A stretch of DNA of 64,000 nt from the NCBI GenBank assembly GCA_033030425.1, contig JAUFSD010000003.1, forward strand, positions 1,550,001 to 1,614,000, written 5' to 3'. The notes below the pieces were generated by a model. It was not told the origin of the DNA. It saw only the letters and a list, made by a program, of their open reading frames with translations, and searched no databases. The DNA is from Verpa conica. Taxonomy: Eukaryota; Ascomycota; Pezizomycetes; Pezizales; Morchellaceae. Of this stretch, positions 11,852 through 22,600 are shown piece after piece. Numbering within the stretch: position 1 is the stretch's first letter; each line of letters begins with the position of its first letter. Position numbers and translations under genes: made by a program.

Positions 11852-13581
11852 ATGCCAATCAAGTTAATCCCCCGTCTCTTTATGTGTGGCTTCTTCTTTC
11901 AATTCCGTACCAGTACGTCCTAACGTTTCAGCAAATACAGTAACCCTCTACCGGCGAATCTCAACAGCGAGTGTAGAAAAGCCTCAAGAATTTTGGCCTC
12001 GTTTGTGGATCCACGGCAAGCATTTGGCCCAGACAAGATTATTCCACCATCTGTTCTCTCAAACGCCAAAGTGTGTAATATCGCAAGCCCTATCTCTGTT
12101 ATAAGTCGCAAAGGTGCTGAGGGTAAAAGTTTGGAATTGACGATTTATGTGTAGGGTTTAGCGATCATTACCGTGCTGAAGGCTGGGTTCCTTTTCTCTG
12201 GTAGAGTCGGCTCAGGTTTGGTTATTGCGCGTAAACCCGATGGATGTATGCTCTCAAGCCAATAAAATATCATTTCGTGAGCGAATATACTAACACGTAT
12301 ATAGCATGGTCTGCCCCATCTGCGATTGCCACAGCAGGGTGAGTTTAAAGTTGAAACCAGATCGAAGACACAACTAATAGTTGTGTAGTGCTGGGTTCGG
12401 GGGCCAAATTGGCGCTGAATTGACCGATTTTGTGATGATTCTAAATGATGCAAGTGCTGTCAAGACATTTGCTCAATCAGGGAGCATCACATTAGGTGGG
12501 AATGTTTCTGTTGCTGCAGGACCCGTGGGGAGGAATGCAGAGGCAAGTGGTATGGCTAGTTTGAGATCAGTTGCGGGGATATTTTCCTACAGGTTTGTCT
12601 AACCGTTGCCTCTATGAAAGCTTTAATTGTTACTAATGCTTACACTTCTATTAGCAAAACCAAGGGCCTCTTTGCCGGCGTTTCTTTAGAAGGCTCGGTA
12701 ATCGTAGAGCGCAAGGACGCGAATAAAAAATTCTACGGAGGCAGCGTTACCGGTAGACAGCTCCTTAGTGGTAGTATTAACCCACCCGCAGATGCCGATG
12801 CCCTTATTCGTATCCTTAGCTCCCGAGTATTTTCTGGAAACATTACTGGCACCAATTATGATGATATGTACAACGACATACCTAAGTACGATAATGATAG
12901 AGACCCAAGTATTTGGGAAGGTCAGAGTGGTCATGCATACGGTGAAAATGAATATCGCGATCGAAGAGGATCAAGAGCAGGATCTATTGGCAACCGACAA
13001 ATTTCCAGGTCTTCGACATGGCAGGATGATGTGTACGATAGAGAAAGTGACTCAGCTTGGAGGGAGGCACATCGCCCAGATCCAGCACAAACATTTGACA
13101 CTTACGAAAATAAGAGCGCTCAATTCCAGCGTCAACATTTCCAAAGCACTTACTCTGATAAAGGGCCAGCACCTGGAAGGCCAACTGCTCCAAAACCCAT
13201 CTTCAAGCCTGTTAGTAGGGCATCCACACTGGGGGAAAACCAAGCCGTAGCATTGTATACTTTTGAGGCCGACCAGCCTGGTGATTTAGGTATGTTCTTT
13301 CTTATACCCTGGTCAATGGTGGTAGGTTTGCTAAATTTCATGCAGGGTTCAAGAAGGGAGATATAATAACAATTACTAAGAAAACCGATTCTAAAAATGT
13401 TTGATATTTTATTTTTATCATGGGAAGTTCCATCTGCTGACAACCCCTAGGATTGGTGGACTGGCCAGATTAATGGGAAAACTGGAATATTTCCGAGGTA
13501 AGTTTTTGAAGGTCCTCTGGTGGCATTTCTATGAAGCTTATCAATTGAACCTTACATAGCAACTACGTTGAGAGCATGTAA
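11852..13581 (+). CDS. ysc84: Ysc84/Lsb3-like actin-patch protein (SYLF + SH3)
   Basis: Nine exons: 11852-11862, 11932-12070, 12155-12245, 12305-12338, 12389-12592, 12655-13289, 13346-13398, 13451-13497 and 13560-13581; 411 residues. The N-terminal SYLF domain (about residues 1-220) carries the family landmarks FVDPRQAFGPDKIIP, GFLFSGRVGSGLVIAR, DFVMILND and SKTKGLFAGVSLEGS. A charged, low-complexity linker (about 240-345) leads to a C-terminal SH3 domain (AVALYTFEADQPGDLGF .. WWTGQINGKTGIFPSNYVE). Family members bind actin and phosphoinositides through SYLF, bind Las17/WASP and other proline-rich partners through SH3, and act in cortical endocytic patches. The first exon codes only 11 nt. 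It is supported by a CCTAACG branch point and by the exact phase that yields MPINKYSNPLP, like other family N-termini. High confidence in family and exon chain. Confidence 0.94.
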
Positions 13582-15358
13582 TGAAAATTATCAGAGTTAC
13601 CACTGTTGAGACTTGAAGTGTTTGCTTCAGGATTGGAAACGGCATTATGTATGATTGTGGTAGGCTGTGGATTACGGACCTTTAGAAAACGGATTTGGTG
13701 TTCGGCTTTTTTGGGGGGTTCAGCCTTGCCCCACCACTTTCGTGTTTCTTGTTGGGCTTGGGGGTCTTTTCTTTTCTTTTTCCGGGTAGTGCAAGCGAGA
13801 TCCATCTCCTACTCTGCTACCTGTTGTAGCTTATAAAGAAGCCGAATGCGATTTAATCAAGTCCTTGTGTTTTTTGTTTTTCTGTTTCGGGATGAGTTTG
13901 CTCTTGCCGTAAGTAGTCGGGATTTTGTGGGGGAGCGTGGTTTGGTCAGGTGGACAGGTCCAAGGATTCCTCTCTTTGGAGCCGCACCTCCCGCGTGGGG
14001 GGGAATCCTTGGTTTGGTATTTACAGGGGTAGCTAGAAGGTGGAGCTTTGGATTTCTTCGATGTAGCGGAGGAGGAATTTTGTTTGTAGCTAGGAATGTC
14101 TCAATCCAGTACTTTGTGACTACACGAAACACTTTGCGGCTGTGAGACGGCACATTTATCAGTTCAATTAGTTTCAATTGGGTGGTAATATAGCAGACTT
14201 CAGAGTGAATGCAGTCTCATGTACGGGTAGAGTTTTGTGCAGTATGTGACCAGAATGGTGAAGCTCACCTTCATCGTATGAGTCTATGATCTCAGGATTG
14301 AAGGCCAATTGGGTATAGAGAATACATATACCATTGGGTAAAAATTAAATATGAATAAACTGCTATGTAAAAATGGGACTGGGAGAGGTTATTGTGATAT
14401 TTAGCGCAGCATTGAAAATACATGTTGTACCCAACGTTTGTTCGCGCAGCTGTATTGTATATTACTCATGCCTTTTGTAGGCACAATTGGTGTTCATCTC
14501 TATGCTGTGTTTTTTTTTTCGGGCTCCGCAAGATGCCCTGCGTCAGAGTTCCAGCGCTAAAGATGCTTCCTGCTTCCTGGCCTTAATTCCCGGCCCTGGA
14601 GCGTGGGGCCAAGCTACGTTCTGGAAGGAAGGAAGCGGCATAGGAGGCGGTCTGTGCTGCTTAAAGGCCCTTGGTACCTTCGTTCGTTTGTGGACCTGGT
14701 CTGCAGCGCCTGAAGCCGACATACAAGGTGCCTGCTTTCGGGTTTTCGCTGCTCTCCGCCATCTAAGAGTTTGCCCAAGGTGAGTACGGGTACAATTAGC
14801 AGTGCACTGTCTAGAGTCTCCAAACTTTTTTTTTTTTTTTCATAAGCGGTGTATTCTCCGCCCCACGCACACACGGATTGCCAGCTTCCCGCCCGCCCCT
14901 CCTCCACGCAAAATAATTTTGGCTAGAAAAAACTTGTGAGGGCTCTTTCTCTATGCACTCGCACTGTTCCTCCTTGCTACTTTCAAGAAAGCCTGCTAAC
15001 TTGCTGACTGGAATCGGTAGCTCTCCATCGCTCCTACCCGTGAGTCGTAATTCTCTGGTCGATCAGCAGGCCCTCGAACCCTCTTCCCCCTCCTCCTCCC
15101 CCACCCCACCCCTCCCTTAAATACTCCAATATTTCCCTCTTTCTCCCACTTACCATCATCTCACACAACATTCATCATAATTCTGTTCTACCCATCGTCT
15201 TCAAGGTATTTCTGCTCTATCAAAATCATCGTCAATAACCTTTAAACGACCCCGCAGTCTCTCCTGCTAATCGGGCAGGATAAGTATCAACCCCACCTTA
15301 AGTTACCCCCGAACTTTCATCCCGCCCCACCTCTCCCAACCAACTCCAATTAATTACA
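13582..15358. other. Intergenic region and SDR gene leader
   Basis: A 1.8-kb gap with no recognised gene. Overlapping basic, Pro/Lys-rich frames occur on both strands at 13560-14180, but none has a start, a splice chain or a known domain. A run of about 20 T lies near 14826. A pyrimidine-rich stretch with repeated CCCCT-type blocks (15078-15118) and CT-rich sequence up to the ATG look like the core promoter and leader of the dehydrogenase. A possible leader intron runs from about 15208 (GTATTTC) to 15258 (CCCGCAG). Confidence 0.5.
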
Positions 15359-16580
15359 ATGTCTGCTCCCGCGAATCTTTCCCCAGATATTACTATGACC
15401 GAGATGAACGCTCCTATCGCTCATACCCATCTCCCGGAGAATCTTCAGCGTTTCCTCTTGACTGGAAAGGTTGTCGTTGTTACTGGGTTTGTTTTCCATC
15501 CTTACTAGTGGTTTATTAAGACTTCAATTTGCTAATAAGTTTCTTAAGTGGTGCGCGTGGACTTGGCTATTGTATGTCAGAGGCCCTTTGTGAGGTTGGC
15601 TGCAAGGCCATTGCTATCATGGACGTTTTACAAGAGCATGGCGACTCTGCTGCACTCGAATTGAATAAGAAATACAATATTCCCGCTGCCTTCTACAAGG
15701 TTGATGTTCGTGATGCTGAGGCCGTCAAGGAGGTCATGACCAGCGTATGAAGCACCCTTTATCTACCTATTTGATATTTGTAAACATCAAATGCTAACTT
15801 GATGTTTCGAATAGATTGCCGCTGATCTTGGAAGTGTAGATGTTCTTCTCTGCTCTGCTGGTATCGCTGAGTAAGTGATTTATCTGAGAACTCGAAATTC
15901 TTCCTCTGAAGAACGACTAATAATATTCCTTTTTAGTTCTAATATGCCCGCCGAGACTTATGATATTGAGAGATTCCGTCGTCTTATTGATATTAATCTT
16001 ACCGGTACCTTCTTGTGTGCCCAGGCAGCTGGACAGTGCATGATTAAACAAGGAAATGGTGGCTCGATCATTTTTATTGCGTCCATGTCCGGACATATTG
16101 TCAATTGGCCTCAAGAACAGAGTTGCTATAATGCTTCAAAGGCTGGTGTCATCCAGCTTGGCAAGTCTCTCGCTGCCGAGTGGAGCAAGTATAACATTCG
16201 TGTCAGTAAGTATATCACGCTCTGCCTATTTGTGGGTGACTTTTTGCTAAAAGTGTTTCTAGATTCGATCTCTCCCGGTTACATGGGTTAGTGCCCAAGT
16301 TTCTCTAATATCCCCGAGGTCGTTTATTGATAGTTATCTATAGATACGGCTTTGAACCGCGTTCCTGCTCTTGAGGCTCAGAAGAAGATGTGGTGCTCTC
16401 GCACTCCTATGAACCGTCTCGGAAATGTCGATGAATTGAACAGTACTGCTGTTTTCCTTGCTTCTAACGCCTCCACATTCATGACTGGATCCGACCTGAT
16501 TATTGATGTATGTCTCTACTCTCTTCTTGTATATCTTGTGTATCTAACTCTTTTTATAGGGTGGTTACTGTTGTTGGTAA
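15359..16580 (+). CDS. NAD(P)-dependent SDR, arabinitol/sorbose-type dehydrogenase
   Basis: Seven exons: 15359-15486, 15549-15744, 15815-15870, 15937-16205, 16263-16286, 16344-16507 and 16560-16580; 285 residues, standard for a classical short-chain dehydrogenase. The cofactor loop reads VTGGARGLG (about residue 40), the structural motif is LLCSAG, and the catalytic residues are in IASMSG (Ser) and YNASKAG (Tyr and Lys). SISPGYMDT and the C-terminal GSDLIIDGGYCCW are typical of the fungal polyol branch that includes D-arabinitol 2-dehydrogenase, L-sorbose reductase and NADP-mannitol dehydrogenase. Members interconvert a ketose and a polyol in the cytosol. I cannot fix the substrate by sequence; arabinitol is my best guess from the NWPQEQSCYNASKAG region. 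The glycine-rich loop is split by an intron after ACT GG. Confidence 0.92.
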
Positions 16581-18626
16581 TTACGGGCCCCCCTGGGCCT
16601 CTCTGCGCCTGATATTTTGATCTTAGTACAGCATATGACTTGGCACGCTTTGTGTTTGATAAGCTATGATACCCGGAAACGTTTCAACAATACTTGGCAT
16701 AAACATGGTTGAAAATGTGTGATTTTCTTGTGATAAATGATTTCTCTTTTCTCTATTCTCTTTCTTCATTTTGTTTCATAAATATCCGAGCTCATCTAAG
16801 CGGGTTTGTTGTTCGGAATTTGGGTGATGGGGGCGTACCGGCAGAAATTACATGGTCAACAAAGCTTTCTTCTCAAAGGGTTATTCTTGGAGATGTTTTC
16901 ATATTTTTCTTTGGAAATATCGGGCTTTTCATGAAGGGTTCTTTCGAAACTACATTATGTTTCCCTCTAGACAGGTGATTTCTCTCTCGATACCAAGGTC
17001 TAAAACTCATGTTACGTCCTCTTTGCCAATTTTGCTACGGATTACGTACTTTAATATTTTTCTCACTTCAAGCATTTCGGTAGAATGAACCTTTGGAATG
17101 AACTAGCTTATGTGTTCCCAGTTCTGGGAGGATACTGTGTTTTGCGGGATTATAAGCTACGTGATTAATCACGTGTTGTATACTGACATGTGGTTCACTT
17201 ACCTGATTTGCTCTGGGTTGTTTTTAAATGACATATAATTTCCTAAAGGAGACTGTCCTGTGGGGGTGGCTGTGGCTGAGGGAACCTAAGCCTTGTGTAT
17301 TTATATACCATTCTAGGACCTCTAACCTATGCTTGAGACCCTCAATAAGTAATCCCGCATATCTGATAATTTTCTAGATCTTGCATCCACATATATATCT
17401 CTCCAATTATGACTGTAATTTTGGTTTTCTTTTGCTGTACTTATTTACTACTCAGCCAAAGAGCGCCACGGTTCAAAAATAGAGAATCATGAATATTCTG
17501 GTTTTTGTTGTGAGGCTTTTGATTCATAAGAGCCTATGCTCTTTGCTTTGAGAACTAGTTGTAGGAAAAGAGTTTTGGATATAAGAATATTCACATTTCG
17601 GAAATGTCACCGCAGCGGCCTCATCTTGATTCCACAGTACTAGTCAAGAGTGCACTCATCGACACTTCAGTCGTCTTCGGAGAAGCAGAAGATCTTATAG
17701 CCATCCGTTGAATCACGTTGGAGATAATCAGGAAACATCCACATGAGGGCCAATGCAAACCAGGTAATTGTCAAGCGCTCTGCGGGTACTCGAGATGAGC
17801 AACATTTAGTTTGGCAATAGCATATCTACTCATTCCTGTACCCCCTACGATTGAACTTACTATAAATGATGCACCTACTGCCATGGAAGAAGAAGAGAAC
17901 TTCATAGAATTTTTTTTTGGAGTCGTTGGTGGCGTAGGAAGTTTTGTGGAGGAAGAGCTCGTTATTTTGTTAATGAGCTCTGTAGTCTAGATATAGTCAA
18001 GAACCTTTTATGTGGGTCTCCTAAATATGTAGAATTATATGGAATATACTAAACTCATTTTGGTGCTATTCCACCCCTCTCTAATTAGATACTATTTACG
18101 CGATACCTCATATGGTGCCATTCTGTCTTGCTCCCCTGGCACAGGCCTGACTACGCTTCCTATACATTTTTGTTCGCTGCTTGGAAGGTACAGAGCTATC
18201 TATAGTGTTTGAAATAACAAATCTTTACCCTATAGACAGTAATTTCCCGGGGAGGGGGGCGAAACTTCCCATAAGAGTAAGATTAGCGCCGGGGTTACGG
18301 AAGAACATTATAAAGAGTTTTTCCTATAGTATTATATTCTATAATCCTTGTGACTACTCTGAAGTCATATCTAAATTCCTTTAGTTATATTTTCTCTGTC
18401 CCCTCGCCCCCCATCCCCCTTTGACTTATAAAGGTATAACATAACTCGAGTGAGATCCAATGAATAAAACCCAAACGTCTTATACAGATTAAAAACAATT
18501 TCTTCTTACAATAGGACCATAAGCCTTCTATAACTGTAATCGATGGATTATATATATGCTATGCTTGATTTTTGTGAATCTTTGGGGGCTATGATGAGTA
18601 AGGTTAAGGTTATGATAATAGCAACG
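16581..18626. other. Intergenic region, 2 kb
   Basis: No supported gene. Frames at 16709-17088 (+) and 18181-18384 (+) are short and unlike any protein I know. A 44-codon frame on minus (17771-17905) starts with a hydrophobic segment but has no further support. The last 100 bases lead into the tRNA-Lys gene and contain AT-rich sequence. Confidence 0.5.
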
Positions 18627-18722
18627 GCTTCGTTAGCTCAGTGGTAGAGCGTGTGGCTTTTATAGGGGATATCCCCTCTAAAGAACACCTCAATGTCGCG
18701 GGTTCGACCCCCGCACGAAGCT
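18627..18722 (+). tRNA. tRNA-Lys(UUU), intron-containing
   Basis: The cloverleaf reads directly. A 7-bp acceptor stem pairs GCTTCGT with ACGAAGC. The D arm is GCTC-AGTGGTA-GAGC and the T arm GCGGG-TTCGACC-CCCGC. The anticodon loop, after removal of a 24-nt intron (18663-18686, placed after position 37), is CTTTTAA with anticodon TTT. An intron in tRNA-Lys(UUU) at this place also occurs in yeast. One oddity: the anticodon stem TGTGG/CCTCA has a T-T mismatch at the third pair (29-41). The discriminator base is T. Confidence 0.88.
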
Positions 18723-19615
18723 TCAATTTTGGGCCTTCCATCGTTCGTATACTCATCAAACCCAAGGTGAGTTGAAATCTCTCCCGGCGGGTCATGGTTA
18801 GAACCTCAATTTTTCTTATTATCCCGATAATACATGCCTATATCAGAGTTAGTATAATAGAAGCTTCCTTGTAATTAGCTGAGTACTGGAGACTTGGATT
18901 TTTTTGGCGTCATTTATAGTTAAAGCCTACCTACTACTTTTAACAAGGCCACGTGAGTTTTGGAGAATACAAGTTAAGATTATTTGATTTATAGTTACCC
19001 ACGTTAAACTATGCGCAAAGTTATGGTTGGGTAAATGTAGTTAACCTAAGTATTTATGATTAATTCATTCATTGTTAACCCAAGCCATTCCACCGAGTGA
19101 TAGTGTATGAGCATAACATTGGCGAGCAAAGATCTGGACTCCGTGTTGAGGCGGTAGTTCGGACTTTTGAGCATATTAATGGATAATGGACTCTTAGTTA
19201 ATTCCCAACCACTACCCTTCAATTCAAACTGCCTAGTTACCCACAAAAAGAATGCATAGTTGTATGAAAAACAAGAAAAAACCACCATCCTTACAAAGTA
19301 AGGAGAAAAAGAAGATACAAAGGTAGTACCCAAATTAGTGACAAATTGCAACCAAACCAGAAAACTGTTTCACCTCTTTCTACCTTTGAACTAAAACCCT
19401 TTCCAAAGGGAAACAACAAAAGAAACAAAAGAAAGTAGTATAAGTATATCATTAGAAAAAAAATGCTGAGCACAATAGAGTCTCGAGGCATAAGCTAGGG
19501 AACTAAAATAGGAATATACCCTATAACGATGCCCGTAATAATCCCCCAAGTTTTTCCTTATCACATGCTACTAGTCTCGTAGGCTCATGCCTAGCATACA
19601 AAAGGAAAAGGACAA
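18723..19615. other. Intergenic region between tRNA-Lys and ufd4
   Basis: AT-rich sequence with no recognised gene. It contains the 3' untranslated region of ufd4, which is transcribed leftward, and the downstream flank of the tRNA. Frames at 19046-19351 and 19291-19491 on minus are rich in Phe and Leu and look like translated AT-rich DNA. Confidence 0.5.
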
Positions 19616-22600
19616 TTACGAGAGATGAAAAGCACCTTGCCCTTCCCTGATAGCAACTGATAGCCGTTTTTTTAGGATGTCCAGTGTCGAATAATCTGGC
19701 AATTTGAGATAATTTACACATGTCATGACACTCGGAAGATAGTCATCTGAAGTGTAAGGAGGCTCACTCGGCTTGCACACTACAGTAAATAGTGGTGTCA
19801 AAGATTTGAAACCTATTTTGTAAGTTAGCTGAATATTCTATTTGAAATCCTTTAATAGATATATTTATTATACCTCCAATGGGGAGTTTTGGGCTTCCTG
19901 TAACGAATTGCAGGAAGTCACGGCGTTCTTGTAACTCAAACTCGCTCATGGCCTGTAGTAAATTACGAACACTCTTACTGTCCATGTTGAAACCGTGGTC
20001 CGCCTTGATTGAATCCATCAGAGCTATGCTTGTCAGTACTATTTTTCGAGAAGTTGGGTAGATAGGGGGGGGGGGTTCTTAGAACCTACTCTCAAGAGAC
20101 CAGTCCTCATCAACCCGACCAAAAAGCATCACCAATTCATCGGGCGTGAAAGCTCTAAGAGCAGAGTAAGGGAAAACCTGTGAAAAACCTGCTCGGAACG
20201 CCTCTGCCTGACGCCTTACACCACTTCCAAGTGTAAGGTCGATGACCCTATCAACGTAATTGCCAATGTTCTGGATTGTGACAGGAGTATTGACTCCATT
20301 AGGGATGAGTTCAATATCTTGGTAGCCTGGGAGTGTAAAGTCGAGTGCAAGGTCTTCGACGCTCGCCGTATCCACTCTAATCTCGCTGATTTTCTTCGCC
20401 TTGCCTTCAGTAGTAAGTACCATATTGCTTTCTACCGCCTTCTTTGCAAGAACAAACTTTCGTAGCATCTTCAATGAGTTGGCAAGATCTTTGTCCACGG
20501 TTTTCACAGCTCCTAGCGACGGGGCGACCGGTTCGTCGTTCTCGCCAGTGCGGAAGAAAGTTGAATTGAAGGATATGTCGATTATGCGTGAGTCTAACAT
20601 TGAGCGAGCTACGAATTTGCCCAACATCTTGAAAAGGTGCAATACTCTGCGCCCATTCTCTGATTCTGCCATTAATTCGTTCATTGGCGCCGGGAAAAGA
20701 CCTTGTTGCCCAAATGCATACTCACTGGCAGCCTGTGATTCGTTCTCCCTCCACAGCTTCAGCTTCTTTTTCGCAAATGCTCTAGATACACTTGAATAGA
20801 ACTCAAGTGTAGGTCCAAGACCAGTACCAACTTCTTCGAAATATTCCACTTCCAAAACGCTCGGAGATGCACCGTAAAGTTCCATGACTTTGATTGCGGA
20901 TTCGAGTATGCGAACACGTGAAATTCGGACCTTCTGACGCTGAAGTCTACCAAGGAATGGACGATTGTCATCACGGTGGCGGTCTTGTCGTGTATCACCA
21001 GTAGATTGAGAGTTTTGCCACCTTGTCATGGAACGTGAATAGCCAAAGGAGGTTGATTGTAAGAATAAGTGACGGGTCTCAAACGGGAACAAAAAAGGAT
21101 ATAATCTTGCAAGATCCTCGCTCCAACTAGGTAAGCATGCACTAGCAACAATCAGAGGCTCTTCTAGTTGGCGATTCAATTTGGCGGTTAATTTTGTATT
21201 GACGAACTGGCTCAGTGGCTGAGGATTTGCGGGTTTATTTGCTTCGTTATCGCCAGCAAACACGTCGTCGAGGTTTGCATTAAGCGCGTGGAGTATGCTA
21301 AGTAGCTGAAGAATGGAGGAAGATATTTTGTTCTTATCTAGGGAGGCGGGAAACGCTACAGTTGATTGTGAATGATCTGGCGCAGGAGACAACGAGCCTT
21401 CTGATGGTGCGGGTCCAGGCATCCTACGAAATTTTATAGGGTGTACTGTAGCCCAGACATTTCGGTAAGACTGCTCTTCTGGTTGGTCTCTGCCTAGGTG
21501 CACCGCTCTATAAATTGTCATATCATTAGAGATGACCTGATCACCAATACTGAACTCGATATGCCAGTCTGGAGGTGTCTGAATGGAGGCTACAGGGCGA
21601 GCTCCCAGCGTTTGCGAAGACGAGCCAGGTGCTCGAGAAAGACTAGGGGCTCCGGAGGGCGTAGCTACTCTTGTCCCATCTTCTTTACGAGCAGTAACCT
21701 TGCCACTCGAAGCCACTTCCATGTTCACTGGGCCAGCTTCAGGCTCAGGCTCATCCTCCATCTCCCGGTCCAAGTCATCAAGCACAGCATCCATTTCTTC
21801 CATCTCATCATCATCTGGCAACTGCCTTTCATCCATGCATTCCAGTTGTTCTTGCCCTGATGCTTGACTTTCTCTATCCTTCCTTGGCGCCTTTTCATGT
21901 GAAGCACTGGAAGATGCCCCATCTACGGCATTCGTCCTCCGTCGCGAGCTGCGCCGCCCTGTCCTTGATGGTCGGGGAGCTGATGGGTCAGTCACTTGTC
22001 CAGAAGCGGATGTCCGCGGTATTCCTGCAGCTGCTGCAAATGCAGCGAGGGCATTAGCCATTGCGCCTCCATTTGGATCTCGGCGTGTTCTCGGCCGCTC
22101 AGAAAGGCTAATCCGGGGTCTAAGATAGTCATCTAACGCCTTGAATGTAGCAATCGCATGGATTGAGACCATGATGTTCCGGTAAGCCCGAGGAATTTCA
22201 GATTCTTCGTCTGCCACTAGCTTAAGGCGTAACTGTTTCGCTAGCATAGATGCAGCACTACTCCTATTCCCATCAAAGGTATTCTGATGAACTGTAATCA
22301 CCTCAAAATGTTCAGAACGACTCAGCAATTCTTGGAGCTTGTGAACCAAAACACTTAAAGGGGTATCCCCTTCACTAGTATGTGATTTTGATGCCCCACT
22401 ACGCATGAAAATTTCAAGGAACGCCCGTCGGATATCAAGTTTGTCGGTTTCTGTCTTAGTTAGTCCTTTTCAATGAAAAGAGAAAAAGATGGAGTTTACC
22501 GGGACCACTCCTTAAAACTGCCAACAAGGCCTCGACAATATGAGAATTAAGAAGTTCAAAACTGGAGATTGAATTCAAGGAGTTATCATTGTCAAAATAA

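Noticed and set aside
13563..14177. Basic, Pro-rich minus-strand frames that looked like a nucleolar protein gene
   Set aside because: I could not connect the frames by credible splice sites and recognised no domain.
17771..17905. 44-codon minus-strand ORF starting MKFSSSSMAVGASFIVSSIV, resembling a small secreted protein
   Set aside because: Very short, no cysteines, no conserved match, and alternative splicing to the nearby hydrophobic frame needs a non-standard acceptor. Chance is the better explanation.
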